The position numbers and the translations under genes were made by a program. The notes beneath the pieces are model-generated. The model had not been told where the DNA came from, made no database searches, and saw only the letters and a program-made list of their open reading frames with translations. Positions 23,572 through 32,095 of a stretch of DNA of 63,522 nucleotides are shown here, piece after piece. Source of the stretch: Chloroflexota bacterium. Its GTDB lineage: Bacteria > Chloroflexota > Anaerolineae > Anaerolineales > Villigracilaceae. Position 1 is the first letter of the stretch, and every line of letters starts with the position of its first letter. Where the stretch lies: assembly GCA_023459215.1 (NCBI GenBank), contig JAEWVF010000015.1, forward strand, positions 1-63,522, in the 5' to 3' direction.

Positions 23572-24918
23572 ATGAACCAGGAAACCAAAAAACAAATCAA
23601 CGCCAAATACGAGCAAAAGCTCCAGCACGGCGAACGCTTCTGGCCCGACAGCATTTTCAAAGACGCCATCGTTGCCCTGGGACTCTTCCTGCTGCTGGTG
23701 CTGCTGGCCACCTTTGTCGGGGTGCATGACTCGCCCAAGGCCGACCCCAGCGACAGTTCCTACGTCCCGCGCCCGGAATGGTACTTCCTGTTCCTGTTCA
23801 AGTTCCTGGCGCTTTACGGGCAAATTCCGGTGTTGGGCAAAATCGAGTGGATCGCCACCGTGCTGATTCCCGGCATCGCCATCGGCATCCTGACCCTGCT
23901 GCCCTTCATCGACCGCTCGCCGCACCGCTACTACGCCAAACGCGCCCTGCCGCTGGCCATCATGTTCATCATGGCCCTGGGCATGGTGCTGCTGACCATG
24001 CTGGCCGATTATCCCACCGTGGACGAGTTAACCGGATCGTTCCTGCCGGGCGCCCTGCAAGCCATCGCCGGGATCGCCATTCCGGGGCTGGCCTACATTG
24101 CCTTTACGGTCATGGCCTACACCCTGCGCGAAAAAGCGGTCAAAGCCATCAGCATCAGCGCCGCCATCTCAGGACTGTTGATGATCGGATTTAGCGCGCT
24201 GGCCATGCTGCTCTTCCCGCTCACCCCCAAGGAAACGGTCGAAGTGCCGACCACCCTGGCCGACCAGATTGTGGCCGGGCAGGACCTGTACTCGATCCAC
24301 TGCGTCGAGTGTCACGGCGACGATGGCAAAGTGGAAGAAATCAGCGGGGTGGAAGGCCTGGAAGGCAAGCAAATCAGCATGATCAACAGCAAGGATGTGC
24401 TCTACACCGTCAACGATGCCTCGCTGGTTGAAATCATCGCCTATGGCCGGCCCGATTCAGGCATGCCGCCGCTCGGCAAAGCCTACAACCCCGAAGGCCT
24501 GACCCGCTCCGAAATCGATTACCTTGTCACCTTCATGCGCTACAGTTGGGATGACCGCTTCGAAGCGCCCTATGTCCCGCCACTGTACCCGCCGCTGGCC
24601 GAGGGCGAAGTGCCGACCTACAGCGTTCACATCCAGCCTATCGTCAAACGTTACTGCATCTCCTGCCACCGGCCCGGCAAGGACAGCAACAACTACTTCA
24701 TGGACAGCTACGACAACATCCTGAACAGCGGCGACAACGCCGGGAAGAACGTCATCGCTGGAGATATGAACTCGTACCTGCTCCAGACCATCCAGCACCA
24801 GGCCATCCTGGATGAAGCCGGGCAGGAAATCATCGGCGTCATGCCGCCCAGCCGCCAGTTGAAAGCAGACATCATCGATGTCTTTGTGCGCTGGGTCATG
24901 GGCGGGATGCCTGAGTAA
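23572..24918 (+). CDS. Cytochrome b C-terminal half fused to two c-type haem domains
   Basis: A 448-residue protein. Residues about 30-220 hold several spans and the Qo-site motif PRPEWYFLFLFKFLA (PEWY), so this is subunit IV of a b6f-type split cytochrome b, with extra spans. After about residue 235 come two c-type haem domains with C-x2-C-H: C244-V-E-C-H (GMPPLGKAY offers a Met ligand) and C362-I-S-C-H (GVMPPSRQLK). It thus combines quinol oxidation with the cytochrome c function of cytochrome c1/f. The start at 23572 lies just after GGGAGATATTCT; an earlier in-frame start falls inside the repeat. Confidence 0.92.
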   Translation: MNQETKKQINAKYEQKLQHGERFWPDSIFKDAIVALGLFLLLVLLATFVGVHDSPKADPSDSSYVPRPEWYFLFLFKFLALYGQIPVLGKIEWIATVLIPGIAIGILTLLPFIDRSPHRYYAKRALPLAIMFIMALGMVLLTMLADYPTVDELTGSFLPGALQAIAGIAIPGLAYIAFTVMAYTLREKAVKAISISAAISGLLMIGFSALAMLLFPLTPKETVEVPTTLADQIVAGQDLYSIHCVECHGDDGKVEEISGVEGLEGKQISMINSKDVLYTVNDASLVEIIAYGRPDSGMPPLGKAYNPEGLTRSEIDYLVTFMRYSWDDRFEAPYVPPLYPPLAEGEVPTYSVHIQPIVKRYCISCHRPGKDSNNYFMDSYDNILNSGDNAGKNVIAGDMNSYLLQTIQHQAILDEAGQEIIGVMPPSRQLKADIIDVFVRWVMGGMPE

Positions 24919-24934
24919 AGACCCTTCCTGCACA

Positions 24935-24976
24935 AAAAAGCAGTCCGCATTTTTTTGATGATGCGGACTGCTTTTT
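24935..24976. terminator. Terminator after the cytochrome bc-type operon
   Basis: AAAAAGCAGTCCGCAT (24935-24950) and ATGCGGACTGCTTTTT (24961-24976) are perfect inverted copies; the flanking A and T runs allow either strand to terminate. The convergent lipoprotein gene ends at 25126. Confidence 0.92.
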
Positions 24977-25125
24977 GATTTTACGACTCTCCCGATTTTA
25001 GCGTGTATGGGCTTTGAATTTAACCACCGAAACGCCGAGAGCGCGGAGTTTTTAATGCTGTTTTCTCAGTGAATTCCGTGTCTTTGTGGTGAAATTCCCG
25101 TTATTCCCATCAGGGTCTTTCTTAA

Positions 25126-25461
25126 CTATGGCACGGCCACATTCGTATCCATGCCGTCCAGCAATTGCTCAAGTTGATTCAGGGTTTCTTCCAGGTCTTG
25201 GGACAGACCTTCTGCCTGCGAAGGCTGGGCCGGCAGCGGGGAACTGGTCGGGGCCAGGGTTGGGATTGCTGTGACGGTAACAGCTTCGGGGGTGTTTTCG
25301 GGCTGGTTTGCAGGTGTTTCGACCAGGGTGGTGACGGCTGTCGCCGCAGCGGGCGCGCCGATAGTGGCAGTTTCGTCCGCTTCACGCAGCCGGTTGCGGG
25401 TGCAGGCGGTCAGCCCGAAAAGCAGGACAACCAGCAGGGAAAAATAGGCAATTTTCTTCAT
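25126..25461 (-). CDS. Small lipoprotein, 111 aa
   Basis: The N-terminus is a lipoprotein signal peptide with lipobox LTAC (MKKIAYFSLLVVLLFGLTAC). The middle is Thr/Pro/Ala-rich and disordered (residues about 25-85), and the end is a short acidic coiled-coil-like helix (LSQDLEETLNQLEQLLDGMD). No family recognised. It lies 9 bases after the secreted-protein gene at 25471-25983 on the same strand, so the two are probably one operon of exported proteins. A 207-base stretch downstream (24977-25125) holds a weakly palindromic part (AACCACCG...TGTGGTGA) and no gene. Confidence 0.75.
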   Translation of the reverse strand: MKKIAYFSLLVVLLFGLTACTRNRLREADETATIGAPAAATAVTTLVETPANQPENTPEAVTVTAIPTLAPTSSPLPAQPSQAEGLSQDLEETLNQLEQLLDGMDTNVAVP

Positions 25462-25470
25462 GGCGGCCCG

Positions 25471-25983
25471 CTATTCCTGTGGAAAAGTAACCTGCCGCCA
25501 TTCGCGCGCTGCCTGGTGCAAATTGCGGGCAGCCTGCGACAGGGTCACATGCGCTTTCCAGAGTGCCTGCCTGGCATCCAAAACCGTCACGCGCGCAGAC
25601 TGTTGGTCAGTGACGTTGCCATCAGCGTCAAAACCGTTGTGGGCAGCCAAAATATCGCTTGCGCGCTGGTGTTCGGCCCGCACGGCAGCCATTTCGCCGT
25701 TGAAGACGCTCAGGGCTTCTTGCAGAAGGCTCACATCCAACCCTTCTGCCGCAGCCTTCTCGATCAACTGTTGAATCTCGGCCGCCGCCTGATCGGCCTT
25801 CGCAATGGCCTGGGCCTGGTTGGACAGCCACCTTTGCTCGGCCTTAAAAGCCTTGGTCAGGGCTTCCCCGGCAGCGTTGGCCTCGCCCAAGGCAAATGCC
25901 TGGGTGGGAAAGGCAAAAGACAGCGCACTCGCCAGGAAGCTGGCCAGCAGAAAGACGGAAAGGAACAAATTTAGTTTTCTCAT
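25471..25983 (-). CDS. Exported helical protein, 170 aa
   Basis: It starts with a Sec signal peptide (MRKLNLFLSVFLLASFLASA, cleavage near AFA-LGEANA). The mature part is Ala/Gln-rich and helical (SNQAQAIAKADQAAAEIQQL, then IEKAAAEGLDVSLLQEAL, and HQRASDILAAHNGFDADGN), likely a three-helix bundle outside the membrane. No catalytic motif is visible. The start at 25983 follows GAGGAGAACCCG; a start 27 bases upstream lacks a better site. It is the first gene of a two-gene unit with the lipoprotein. Confidence 0.75.
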   Translation of the reverse strand: MRKLNLFLSVFLLASFLASALSFAFPTQAFALGEANAAGEALTKAFKAEQRWLSNQAQAIAKADQAAAEIQQLIEKAAAEGLDVSLLQEALSVFNGEMAAVRAEHQRASDILAAHNGFDADGNVTDQQSARVTVLDARQALWKAHVTLSQAARNLHQAAREWRQVTFPQE

Positions 25984-26115
25984 CGGGTTCTCCTCATTGA
26001 TTTCCCCCATTCTATAAAAACCGTATTATCAGACTGTGATGGACATGTAAAAAAGAAGTAAATTCTTGTCACTCGAAAAAAGCTGACTTCAAACCAGAAT
26101 AATGACCCGATTCGA

Positions 26116-26121
26116 TATAAT
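26116..26121 (+). promoter_or_regulatory. -10 box 6 nt before ATG (leaderless promoter candidate)
   Basis: TATAAT ends 6 bases before the ATG at 26128 (spacer AGCGGC), so the mRNA would start at or next to the ATG. No convincing -35 is visible. Confidence 0.5.
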
Positions 26122-26127
26122 AGCGGC

Positions 26128-28152
26128 ATGTACCTTTTTTCCGAACTTTCCCCCTTCCCCTTTGCTGTCATCCTTCTTCTGTGGGCCTTCGGCGGCTGGC
26201 TGCTGACGGCGCGACTCTTCAAAATCGCCCCGCACGAACGCGGACTGGTCGGCCTGGGTCTCGGTGTGATCCTGGCAAACTGGAGCGCCAACTGGCTGGC
26301 GCGCCTCATGCCGCCCCTGGCCGCCTTCTGGCTCTCGGCCTTGCTCCTGGTCGGACTCGGACTCAGCCTGGCCTGGTTCCTGCAACCCAAAGAGCGCCGC
26401 AGCCCGCAGGAAATCATCGCCGAACTCTTCCCGCCCGAGAGCCTGCAACTGCGTCAGTGGCTGGTTTTCGGCCTGGTTTTCTTCGTTTTCACCTTGATCG
26501 GGCGCGGACTGGGCATCTTCGACGATTACCAAAACCTGCCGCCAGTCTCGACCATGGCCGCCGGGGACATTCCGCCCAACACATTCTTCGACCCGCGCCT
26601 GCGCTTCGGCTATCACTACTTCCAACTGCTGCTGGCAGCGCAATTCGTCAACATCGTCCAGACCGGGCCATGGGTGGCGCTCGATATCGCCCGCGGACTG
26701 GCCATCTCGCTCACCATCCTGCTGACCGGGCTGCTGGCCTTCCGCCTGACGAACAACAAACTGGCCGCCACCCTTTCGGCCTTGTTTTTCACCTTTGCCG
26801 GCGGCGCGCGCTGGATCCTGTTGCTGCTGCCGGCCAGCCTGCTCAACCGGCTGTCGTCCAGCATCCAGTTGATCGGTTCGGGCGCCGACAGCGGCCCCAA
26901 CCTGGCCATCACGCTCTACAAAGCCTGGAAAATCGAAGGTTCCGGCCCGAATCCGTTCCCCTTCCTGTACGGATCGGGCGTGGACCCCTCCCTGTCGATG
27001 GCCCATACCGGCTTCGGGTCGAGCGCCATCCTGATCGTGCTGCTGATCCTGCTTTTGGCGGAAAACCGCCGCAGCCGCTGGGCCAATCCCGTGCTGGCCA
27101 TCCTGCTGGCCTCGATGGCGCTGGCCAATGAAGTGACCTTTGCCTTTCTTTATCTCGGCCTGGGATTTGCCTTCCTGTTGTGGGCCTGGCAAAAACGCTC
27201 GTTCAGGTTCACCCCGGAACTGTGGGGCTGGCTCGGCGTGCTGTTCGTCGGAGGATTGCTCTCGCTGGTACAGGGTGGCATGCTGACCGAGCTGACCTTC
27301 AGCGCCGTCGAACGGGCCGTTTCGGGCAGCGAGAACACGCTTTACAAGGTCAGTTTTGCCCTGGCCGCGCCGACGGTGCTCTCTTCCCACATCGGCTCCC
27401 TTTCGCTGCTCAACCCCTTGCACTGGTTCGCCATCCTGGCCGAATTGGGATTGGCAATCTTGGTCCTGCCCTGGGTTTTCGGCCTGCTGCGCGATGAAAC
27501 CCGCGCCGAACGCTGGATTTCGGCCGCCTGGCTGGCTTCGATGATTCCCAGCATCCTGGTGGTTTTCTTCGAGTACACCGGCAATGCCGGGCCGACCGCC
27601 ATCTCGCGCATGATCGCCCACTTTGGGCTGGTCGCCAAAATCGTGGCCGTGCCCCTGCTCTGGAACTGGGCGCGGGCCAGGTCGCAGGAAATCCAGGCGG
27701 TATTCGTGGTTTGGGGACTGGCAACCTGCCTGAGCGGGTTTGCGCTTTTCGGCATCCAGCTCCAGGCCATGCCCAACCCGATTTATGGCGAGTTCCTTGA
27801 GCCTATCGACGATAAAATGTTCCGCCAGTACTGGAATACGCTCGAACCGGATACGATGGTTTTCGACCAGAACTATCTGCGCGGCATCACCGTCACCGGA
27901 CGGCCGGCCATCGCCGCGCTTAACTTTGGCACAACCCTGCCCGAATGGGACAAGCTGGCCAATTACCCCGATCCGCGCCTGTTGAAGGCCGCCGGGTATG
28001 ATTACATTTATCATGACCTGAAATTTGCCAACCGCTACGGGGCTTTGGTTCAGGATGCCTGTGTGAAACTGATTGGCGAACTCGAAGAAAAGAATAACAA
28101 CGGCGAAGTGGTCGATATTCGCCGTATCTTACAGATTACAGATTGTGAATAA
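26128..28152 (+). CDS. Large polytopic membrane protein, possible GT-C glycosyltransferase
   Basis: A 674-residue protein with about 12-13 hydrophobic spans in residues 1-560 and a C-terminal soluble part of about 110 residues (DKMFRQYWNTLEPDTMVFDQ). An early loop has acidic residues (GIFDDYQNLPPVSTMAAGD) of the kind found in the first external loop of GT-C transferases, so a lipid-linked sugar transferase is a reasonable guess, not a firm call. I do not recognise an exact family. A TATAAT box ends 6 bases before the ATG and there is no Shine-Dalgarno. The YitT-family gene begins 3 bases after its stop. Confidence 0.65.
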   Translation: MYLFSELSPFPFAVILLLWAFGGWLLTARLFKIAPHERGLVGLGLGVILANWSANWLARLMPPLAAFWLSALLLVGLGLSLAWFLQPKERRSPQEIIAELFPPESLQLRQWLVFGLVFFVFTLIGRGLGIFDDYQNLPPVSTMAAGDIPPNTFFDPRLRFGYHYFQLLLAAQFVNIVQTGPWVALDIARGLAISLTILLTGLLAFRLTNNKLAATLSALFFTFAGGARWILLLLPASLLNRLSSSIQLIGSGADSGPNLAITLYKAWKIEGSGPNPFPFLYGSGVDPSLSMAHTGFGSSAILIVLLILLLAENRRSRWANPVLAILLASMALANEVTFAFLYLGLGFAFLLWAWQKRSFRFTPELWGWLGVLFVGGLLSLVQGGMLTELTFSAVERAVSGSENTLYKVSFALAAPTVLSSHIGSLSLLNPLHWFAILAELGLAILVLPWVFGLLRDETRAERWISAAWLASMIPSILVVFFEYTGNAGPTAISRMIAHFGLVAKIVAVPLLWNWARARSQEIQAVFVVWGLATCLSGFALFGIQLQAMPNPIYGEFLEPIDDKMFRQYWNTLEPDTMVFDQNYLRGITVTGRPAIAALNFGTTLPEWDKLANYPDPRLLKAAGYDYIYHDLKFANRYGALVQDACVKLIGELEEKNNNGEVVDIRRILQITDCE

Positions 28153-28155
28153 AGC

Positions 28156-29025
28156 ATGTTCAAGAAAATTTACCCAACCCTGCGCGACTTTACCCTGATC
28201 ACCCTGGGCACATTGACCCAGACGGTTGGGCTGATGATTTTCCTCGTTCCGGCCAACCTGGCCAGCGGCGGGGTCAGCGGTATTGCCCAATTGGTCAACT
28301 ACTACACCGACTGGCCGATTGGCATGATGGTTTTTATCGGCAACATCCCGCTTTTCGCGCTCGGCTGGCGCTTCCTCGGCGGGCGTGGATTTGTGCTGCG
28401 CACCGCCTTTGCGATTGCAACCTATTCCTTTTTCGCCGACTTCCTGACCTGGCTGCCTTTCTTCCCCAAAAACGGCCTGACCGATGACCCGGTGCTGAAC
28501 GCCTTGTATGGGGCGGTCGTTTCAGGCATCGGCTACGCCCTGGTTTATCGCGGACGCGGCACCAGCGGCGGCTCGGACATCCTGGCGCGTATTCTCAACC
28601 ACTACCGCGGCATCCCGATGACCCAGAGTTACCTGTTGACCGACACGGTGGTTGTCTTGGGCGCAGGTTTCGTGTTCGGCTGGGCAGCCGCCCTGTATGC
28701 CGTGATCACACTCTACGTCAGCGGCCTGGTGGTGGATACGGTCATGGATGGCGGCGGCACCGTCCGCACGGCGCTGATTGTGACCAGCGAAGCGCAAACC
28801 GTCAGCGAGCAAATTATGCGCGAGTTGGAGCGCGGCGTGACGGTCATCTCCGGCACCGGCGCGTACACCGGCAGCGCCCGCCCGATCCTGTATTGCGTTG
28901 TTACCCGTTCTGAAGTGCAAATGCTCAAATCCATTGTCCAGGAAGCCGATCCGCGCGCCTTTATGGTCGTCGGCGCGGCCCACGAAGCCCTGGGCGAAGG
29001 GTTTGCCCCATTCAAGAAAGGCTAA
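28156..29025 (+). CDS. YitT-family membrane protein
   Basis: A 289-residue protein. The N-terminal 200 residues carry about six spans with the YitT hallmark phrases (GLMIFLVPANLASGGVSGIA, GLALVYRGRGTSGGSDILAR in the form YALVYRGRGTSGGSDILA). The C-terminal 70 residues are a soluble DUF2179 domain (GVTVISGTGAYTGSARPILY, ending DPRAFMVVGAAHEALGEGF). The family role is not established. It is close to the upstream membrane-protein gene and to the aldo/keto reductase gene, 6 bases downstream, so the four plus-strand genes may form one operon. Confidence 0.88.
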   Translation: MFKKIYPTLRDFTLITLGTLTQTVGLMIFLVPANLASGGVSGIAQLVNYYTDWPIGMMVFIGNIPLFALGWRFLGGRGFVLRTAFAIATYSFFADFLTWLPFFPKNGLTDDPVLNALYGAVVSGIGYALVYRGRGTSGGSDILARILNHYRGIPMTQSYLLTDTVVVLGAGFVFGWAAALYAVITLYVSGLVVDTVMDGGGTVRTALIVTSEAQTVSEQIMRELERGVTVISGTGAYTGSARPILYCVVTRSEVQMLKSIVQEADPRAFMVVGAAHEALGEGFAPFKKG

Positions 29026-29031
29026 AGCTCC

Positions 29032-30027
29032 ATGAATGTCTACTCTCCAAGTGAGACTCGCTACCAGTCCATGCCCTACAAGCGCAGCGGACGCTCCGGC
29101 CTGCTCTTGCCCGCCATCTCGTTGGGCATGTGGTACAACTTTGGCGGCCTCGACCCGTTCGAAAACGGGCGCGCCATCGCCCGGCGCGCCTTCGACCTGG
29201 GCGTGACCCACTTCGACCTGGCCAACAACTACGGCCCGCCGCCCGGTTCCGCCGAAGAGAATTTCGGCAAGCTGATGCAGCAGGATTTCGCCCCCTTCCG
29301 CGATGAACTGGTTATTTCGACCAAAGCCGGTTACGACATGTGGCCCGGCCCCTACGGTGAGTGGGGTTCGCGCAAATACCTGCTGGCCAGCCTCGACCAA
29401 TCGCTCAAGCGCATGGGGCTGGAGTACGTCGACATCTTCTACAGCCACCGTTTCGACCCCAATACCCCGCTCGAAGAGACGATGGGCGCGCTCGACACGG
29501 CCGTTCGCCAGGGCAAGGCGCTCTACGTCGGCATCTCATCCTACTCGCCCGAAGACACCCGCCGCGCGGCGGAAATCCTGCGCCAGCTAGGCACGCCCTG
29601 CCTGATCCACCAGCCATCTTACAATATGTTCGACCGCTGGGTCGAGAACGGCCTGCTGGATGTGCTCGACGAGCAGGGTATCGGCTGTATCGTTTTCTCG
29701 CCGCTGGCCCAGGGACAGTTGACCGACCGCTACCTGGGCGGAATCCCGTCTGGCAGCCGCGCCACCAAGACCGAGCGCGTCTGGCTGACCCCGGACCACG
29801 TCCAGCGCAACATGGGTAAAATTCAAAAGCTGAACGAGCTGGCAGTGCGGCGCGGGCAAAAGCTCTCGCAAATGGCCATCGCCTGGGTGCTGCGCAAGCC
29901 GCAGGTCACCTCGGCCCTGATCGGGGCGAGCAGCGTGTTCCAACTGGAGCAAAACCTGGGGGCGCTGGCGAATTTGTCGTTCTCGCCGGAAGAACTCAAC
30001 GAAATCGAATCAATCCTGAAGGAGTAA
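29032..30027 (+). CDS. Aldo/keto reductase, YghZ (AKR14) type
   Basis: A 331-residue (beta/alpha)8 NADPH-dependent reductase. The tetrad of the superfamily is visible: Asp and Tyr in THFDLANNYGPPPG, Lys in VISTKAGYDMW, His in FYSHRFDPNTPLE. The phrase NNYGPPPGSAEENFGKLMQQ is characteristic of the YghZ (L-glyceraldehyde 3-phosphate reductase) group, whose members reduce toxic aldehydes such as methylglyoxal. The C-terminal IGASSVFQLEQNLGAL binds NADP. Start: ATG at 29032; a second ATG at 29071 directly before PYKRSGRSG is possible. Confidence 0.9.
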   Translation: MNVYSPSETRYQSMPYKRSGRSGLLLPAISLGMWYNFGGLDPFENGRAIARRAFDLGVTHFDLANNYGPPPGSAEENFGKLMQQDFAPFRDELVISTKAGYDMWPGPYGEWGSRKYLLASLDQSLKRMGLEYVDIFYSHRFDPNTPLEETMGALDTAVRQGKALYVGISSYSPEDTRRAAEILRQLGTPCLIHQPSYNMFDRWVENGLLDVLDEQGIGCIVFSPLAQGQLTDRYLGGIPSGSRATKTERVWLTPDHVQRNMGKIQKLNELAVRRGQKLSQMAIAWVLRKPQVTSALIGASSVFQLEQNLGALANLSFSPEELNEIESILKE

Positions 30028-30030
30028 GCC

Positions 30031-30327
30031 ATGGGATTCTTCAAGAACCTGTTCAAAGCATTTTCAGCCACACCGGGCAAGCGCTATTACACCTTCAAGG
30101 TCAAGTGCAAACGCTGCGGCGAAATCATCGAAGGCCGGGTCGACCTGGATAACGACCTGAGCGTCGAATATGAAGACGGCGGCGATATGTACTACGCCCG
30201 CAAAGTGCTGATGGGCGACGGCGGCAACCACTGCTACCAACAGATCGAAGTCGGCCTGAAGTTCGACAAAAAACGCACCCTGCTCGAGCAGCGCGTCGAA
30301 TCGGGCGGCGATTTCTTCAAGGAATAG
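30031..30327 (+). CDS. Conserved small protein with CxxC, 98 aa
   Basis: A soluble basic protein of 98 residues. It has one CxxC knuckle (FKVKCKRCGEIIEG), followed by a strand-rich section (VDLDNDLSVEYEDGGDMYYA) and a final acidic part. It may be a small metal-binding protein, but a second Cys pair is absent. No function can be named. It begins 3 bases after the aldo/keto reductase stop with GGAGTAAGCC before ATG, so it is translated from the same mRNA. A strong bidirectional terminator follows. Confidence 0.75.
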   Translation: MGFFKNLFKAFSATPGKRYYTFKVKCKRCGEIIEGRVDLDNDLSVEYEDGGDMYYARKVLMGDGGNHCYQQIEVGLKFDKKRTLLEQRVESGGDFFKE

Positions 30328-30333
30328 CCGCAC

Positions 30334-30370
30334 AAAAAAGCCCTGGTCATTTAGTGATCAGGGCTTTTTT
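30334..30370. terminator. Bidirectional terminator
   Basis: AAAAAAGCCCTGGTCA (30334-30349) and TGATCAGGGCTTTTTT (30355-30370) pair with one G-T mismatch, between a plus-strand operon and the minus-strand holA gene. Confidence 0.92.
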
Positions 30371-30385
30371 CTGGATTTCAGGGGG

Positions 30386-31372
30386 TTATTTCGCGCGGGT
30401 CAGTTCAACCACAAAGGTTTCCAGAGACAGGTCGAGGGTCATCACGCCGGTTTTGGCCGATTCATCCATCACCAGCAGGCGGCGGTAAATGCCGCGCAGG
30501 GAATCCATGCTGAAGCGCCGCGCCTGGCCAAAGATTTTTTCGGCCACGAAAGGATGTTGGCCGAGCGCAGCGGTCACTTCGGGCAGGTTGCCGCCCTCAT
30601 CCATCACCTCGCGGGCCTGGAGCAGCAGGCGGAACTGGCGCAGCACCAGGCCAAACAACTCGAAAGCGTCGCGCTCATCGAGCAAACGGCGCAGCAGCTT
30701 CTGGGCCAGGCGTCCGTTCTGCGAACCGAGCGCATCCACCAGTTCAAAGACATCCGCCCCAGCCGAAGTAATGCTGACCGCCTCGACATCCTCGATGCCG
30801 ATGGCGTGGGCAAAATTGACATAGGTCAGCAGTTTGGTGATTTCCTGGGCCGCCTGGCGCGGGTCTTCGCCGACCATTTCGGCCAGACGCGCGGCGGCAG
30901 CCGGTTCGATCTGTCCACCCTGGCGTTTGGCCTCGGCGGCAATCCAGCCGGGCATTTCGCGCTGTTTGGGCAGCAGGAAAGATTCGCTTTTGGCAATTTC
31001 GGGATTTTTGGAGGCCCACTTGACCAGCCAGTGGTTAGGGATGTCGCGTTCCTTGATCTCATCGACATCGACCAGGACCAGCAGCGTGCTCGGCGGGACA
31101 TTTTCGAGGAAAGCAACGAATTTTTTGTGACCATCGAGGCCAGTGTGCTTCTTCGAGGGCGCGTCCAGCACCACCAGGCGCTGCGCCGCCAGGAAAGGCA
31201 GCGCACCAACCGCGTTGTTGAGTTCGTTCTCGCTGACCGTGCGCGCATCCAGGCGGGAGGTGTTCATCCCCGCCGAGGTCGGGTCGTTGAAAATGGAATC
31301 GAATTTCGCCACCCGTTTGCGGATGGCGAATTCATCGTTGCCAAGGAAAACGTAAATATGCGGGTTGCTCAT
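30386..31372 (-). CDS. holA: DNA polymerase III delta subunit
   Basis: A 328-residue protein with the HolA layout: N-terminal AAA-like domain (YVFLGNDEFAIRKRVAKFDS), the phrase VGALPFLAAQRLVVLDAPSK, an 'EDVEAVSI' stretch in the middle, and a C-terminal helical domain (FELVDALGSQNGRLAQKLLR, then LVLRQFRLLLQAREVMDEG). It opens the beta sliding clamp in the clamp loader. No Walker A lysine is expected in delta subunits. It is followed by a nitroreductase-like gene that ends at 31405. CAGGAAACC precedes the ATG. Confidence 0.88.
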   Translation of the reverse strand: MSNPHIYVFLGNDEFAIRKRVAKFDSIFNDPTSAGMNTSRLDARTVSENELNNAVGALPFLAAQRLVVLDAPSKKHTGLDGHKKFVAFLENVPPSTLLVLVDVDEIKERDIPNHWLVKWASKNPEIAKSESFLLPKQREMPGWIAAEAKRQGGQIEPAAAARLAEMVGEDPRQAAQEITKLLTYVNFAHAIGIEDVEAVSITSAGADVFELVDALGSQNGRLAQKLLRRLLDERDAFELFGLVLRQFRLLLQAREVMDEGGNLPEVTAALGQHPFVAEKIFGQARRFSMDSLRGIYRRLLVMDESAKTGVMTLDLSLETFVVELTRAK

Positions 31373-31404
31373 GGATGGGTTTCCTGGCCGGAATCATACC
31401 CGAT

Positions 31405-31803
31405 TCAAGCTTGAATATCCAGCTTCAGGTAAAACTGGATGCCGCGGCGGCGCAGGAGGAATTGCAGGAAAGCGGGAAAAGCGCGCAAGCCGGTTTCCGC
31501 CTCGATTAGCTGTGGGTTGAACAGGGCGTAATCGCGTTCCTTCCAGCGCAGGCGACAGCCGCCACTCGCCAGGATGTTCGCGTACCAGTCGACCTTCTTG
31601 CCGTAGGTCAGGGCAATGACAAATCCATCCGCGAGCGGCTCGGCGATGACCGGGATGCGATAATGCCTTCCGCTTTTGCGGCCACGGTGCTCAAGCACCG
31701 CAAAATGGCCGAACTTTTTGCCGGCAATATGAATCAGCAGCCTGTTGGTGACCTGTTTGTTCAGCACCCGGATGCGGTCGAGCAGAGCCTGGCTTTTGAA
31801 CAT
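31405..31803 (-). CDS. Deazaflavin-dependent nitroreductase-like protein
   Basis: A 132-residue split-barrel protein of the F420/FMN-dependent (Ddn-like) nitroreductase family. The phrases FAVLEHRGRKSGRHYRIPVI and TYGKKVDWYANILASGGCRL are the family core (GRKSG...; DWYxNL). Such proteins reduce quinones or nitro compounds with F420H2; whether this organism makes F420 cannot be told here. The start at 31803 is chosen because GGGAGGAAG precedes it and because the family begins with a short helix. A small Cys-rich gene lies 25 bases upstream. Confidence 0.8.
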   Translation of the reverse strand: MFKSQALLDRIRVLNKQVTNRLLIHIAGKKFGHFAVLEHRGRKSGRHYRIPVIAEPLADGFVIALTYGKKVDWYANILASGGCRLRWKERDYALFNPQLIEAETGLRAFPAFLQFLLRRRGIQFYLKLDIQA

Positions 31804-31828
31804 GGTCTTCCTCCCCAAGCCGGGATGC

Positions 31829-32065
31829 TCACGCCGCCCCGGCCAGCGGATTGGGATGCGGGTAGGAACACAACAGGGTATCGAGGTATTCGACGCCGCA
31901 AAAATAGGGACAAAGTGAAACGTTCTTGACCGCGCAGCGATGCAGGTCGGTGCCTTCGGCCTGGTTCCACGGGCAGGGCTGTTGCGCCCAGGCAATGCTG
32001 CCAGACGGGCTGGCCAGGTCGATATCCATGTTGGCCCCGCTGAGTTTACGAATTTGATTGTCCAT
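31829..32065 (-). CDS. Small Cys-rich conserved protein, 78 aa
   Basis: A 78-residue protein with seven Cys, several in the central block: QPCPWNQAEGTDLHRCAVKN, then VSLCPYFCGVEYLDTLLCSY. The arrangement looks like a metal- or Fe-S-binding knuckle. No family name comes to mind; small proteins with this CPW...CPYFCG pattern recur in Chloroflexota-like sequences (impression). A good ribosome site (GGAAGGATGTTAGG) precedes the ATG. It is between an AEP-like hypothetical gene and the Ddn-like gene, all on the minus strand, so a common transcript is likely. Confidence 0.7.
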   Translation of the reverse strand: MDNQIRKLSGANMDIDLASPSGSIAWAQQPCPWNQAEGTDLHRCAVKNVSLCPYFCGVEYLDTLLCSYPHPNPLAGAA

Positions 32066-32095
32066 CCTAACATCCTTCCTTTGCCCCGCGGCCGG

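Noticed and set aside
26089..28014. 641-codon open frame on the minus strand
   Set aside because: It lies wholly over the plus-strand membrane protein gene. GC-rich codon use opens the antisense frame, and the product is a Gln/Gly/Arg-rich shadow with no family likeness.
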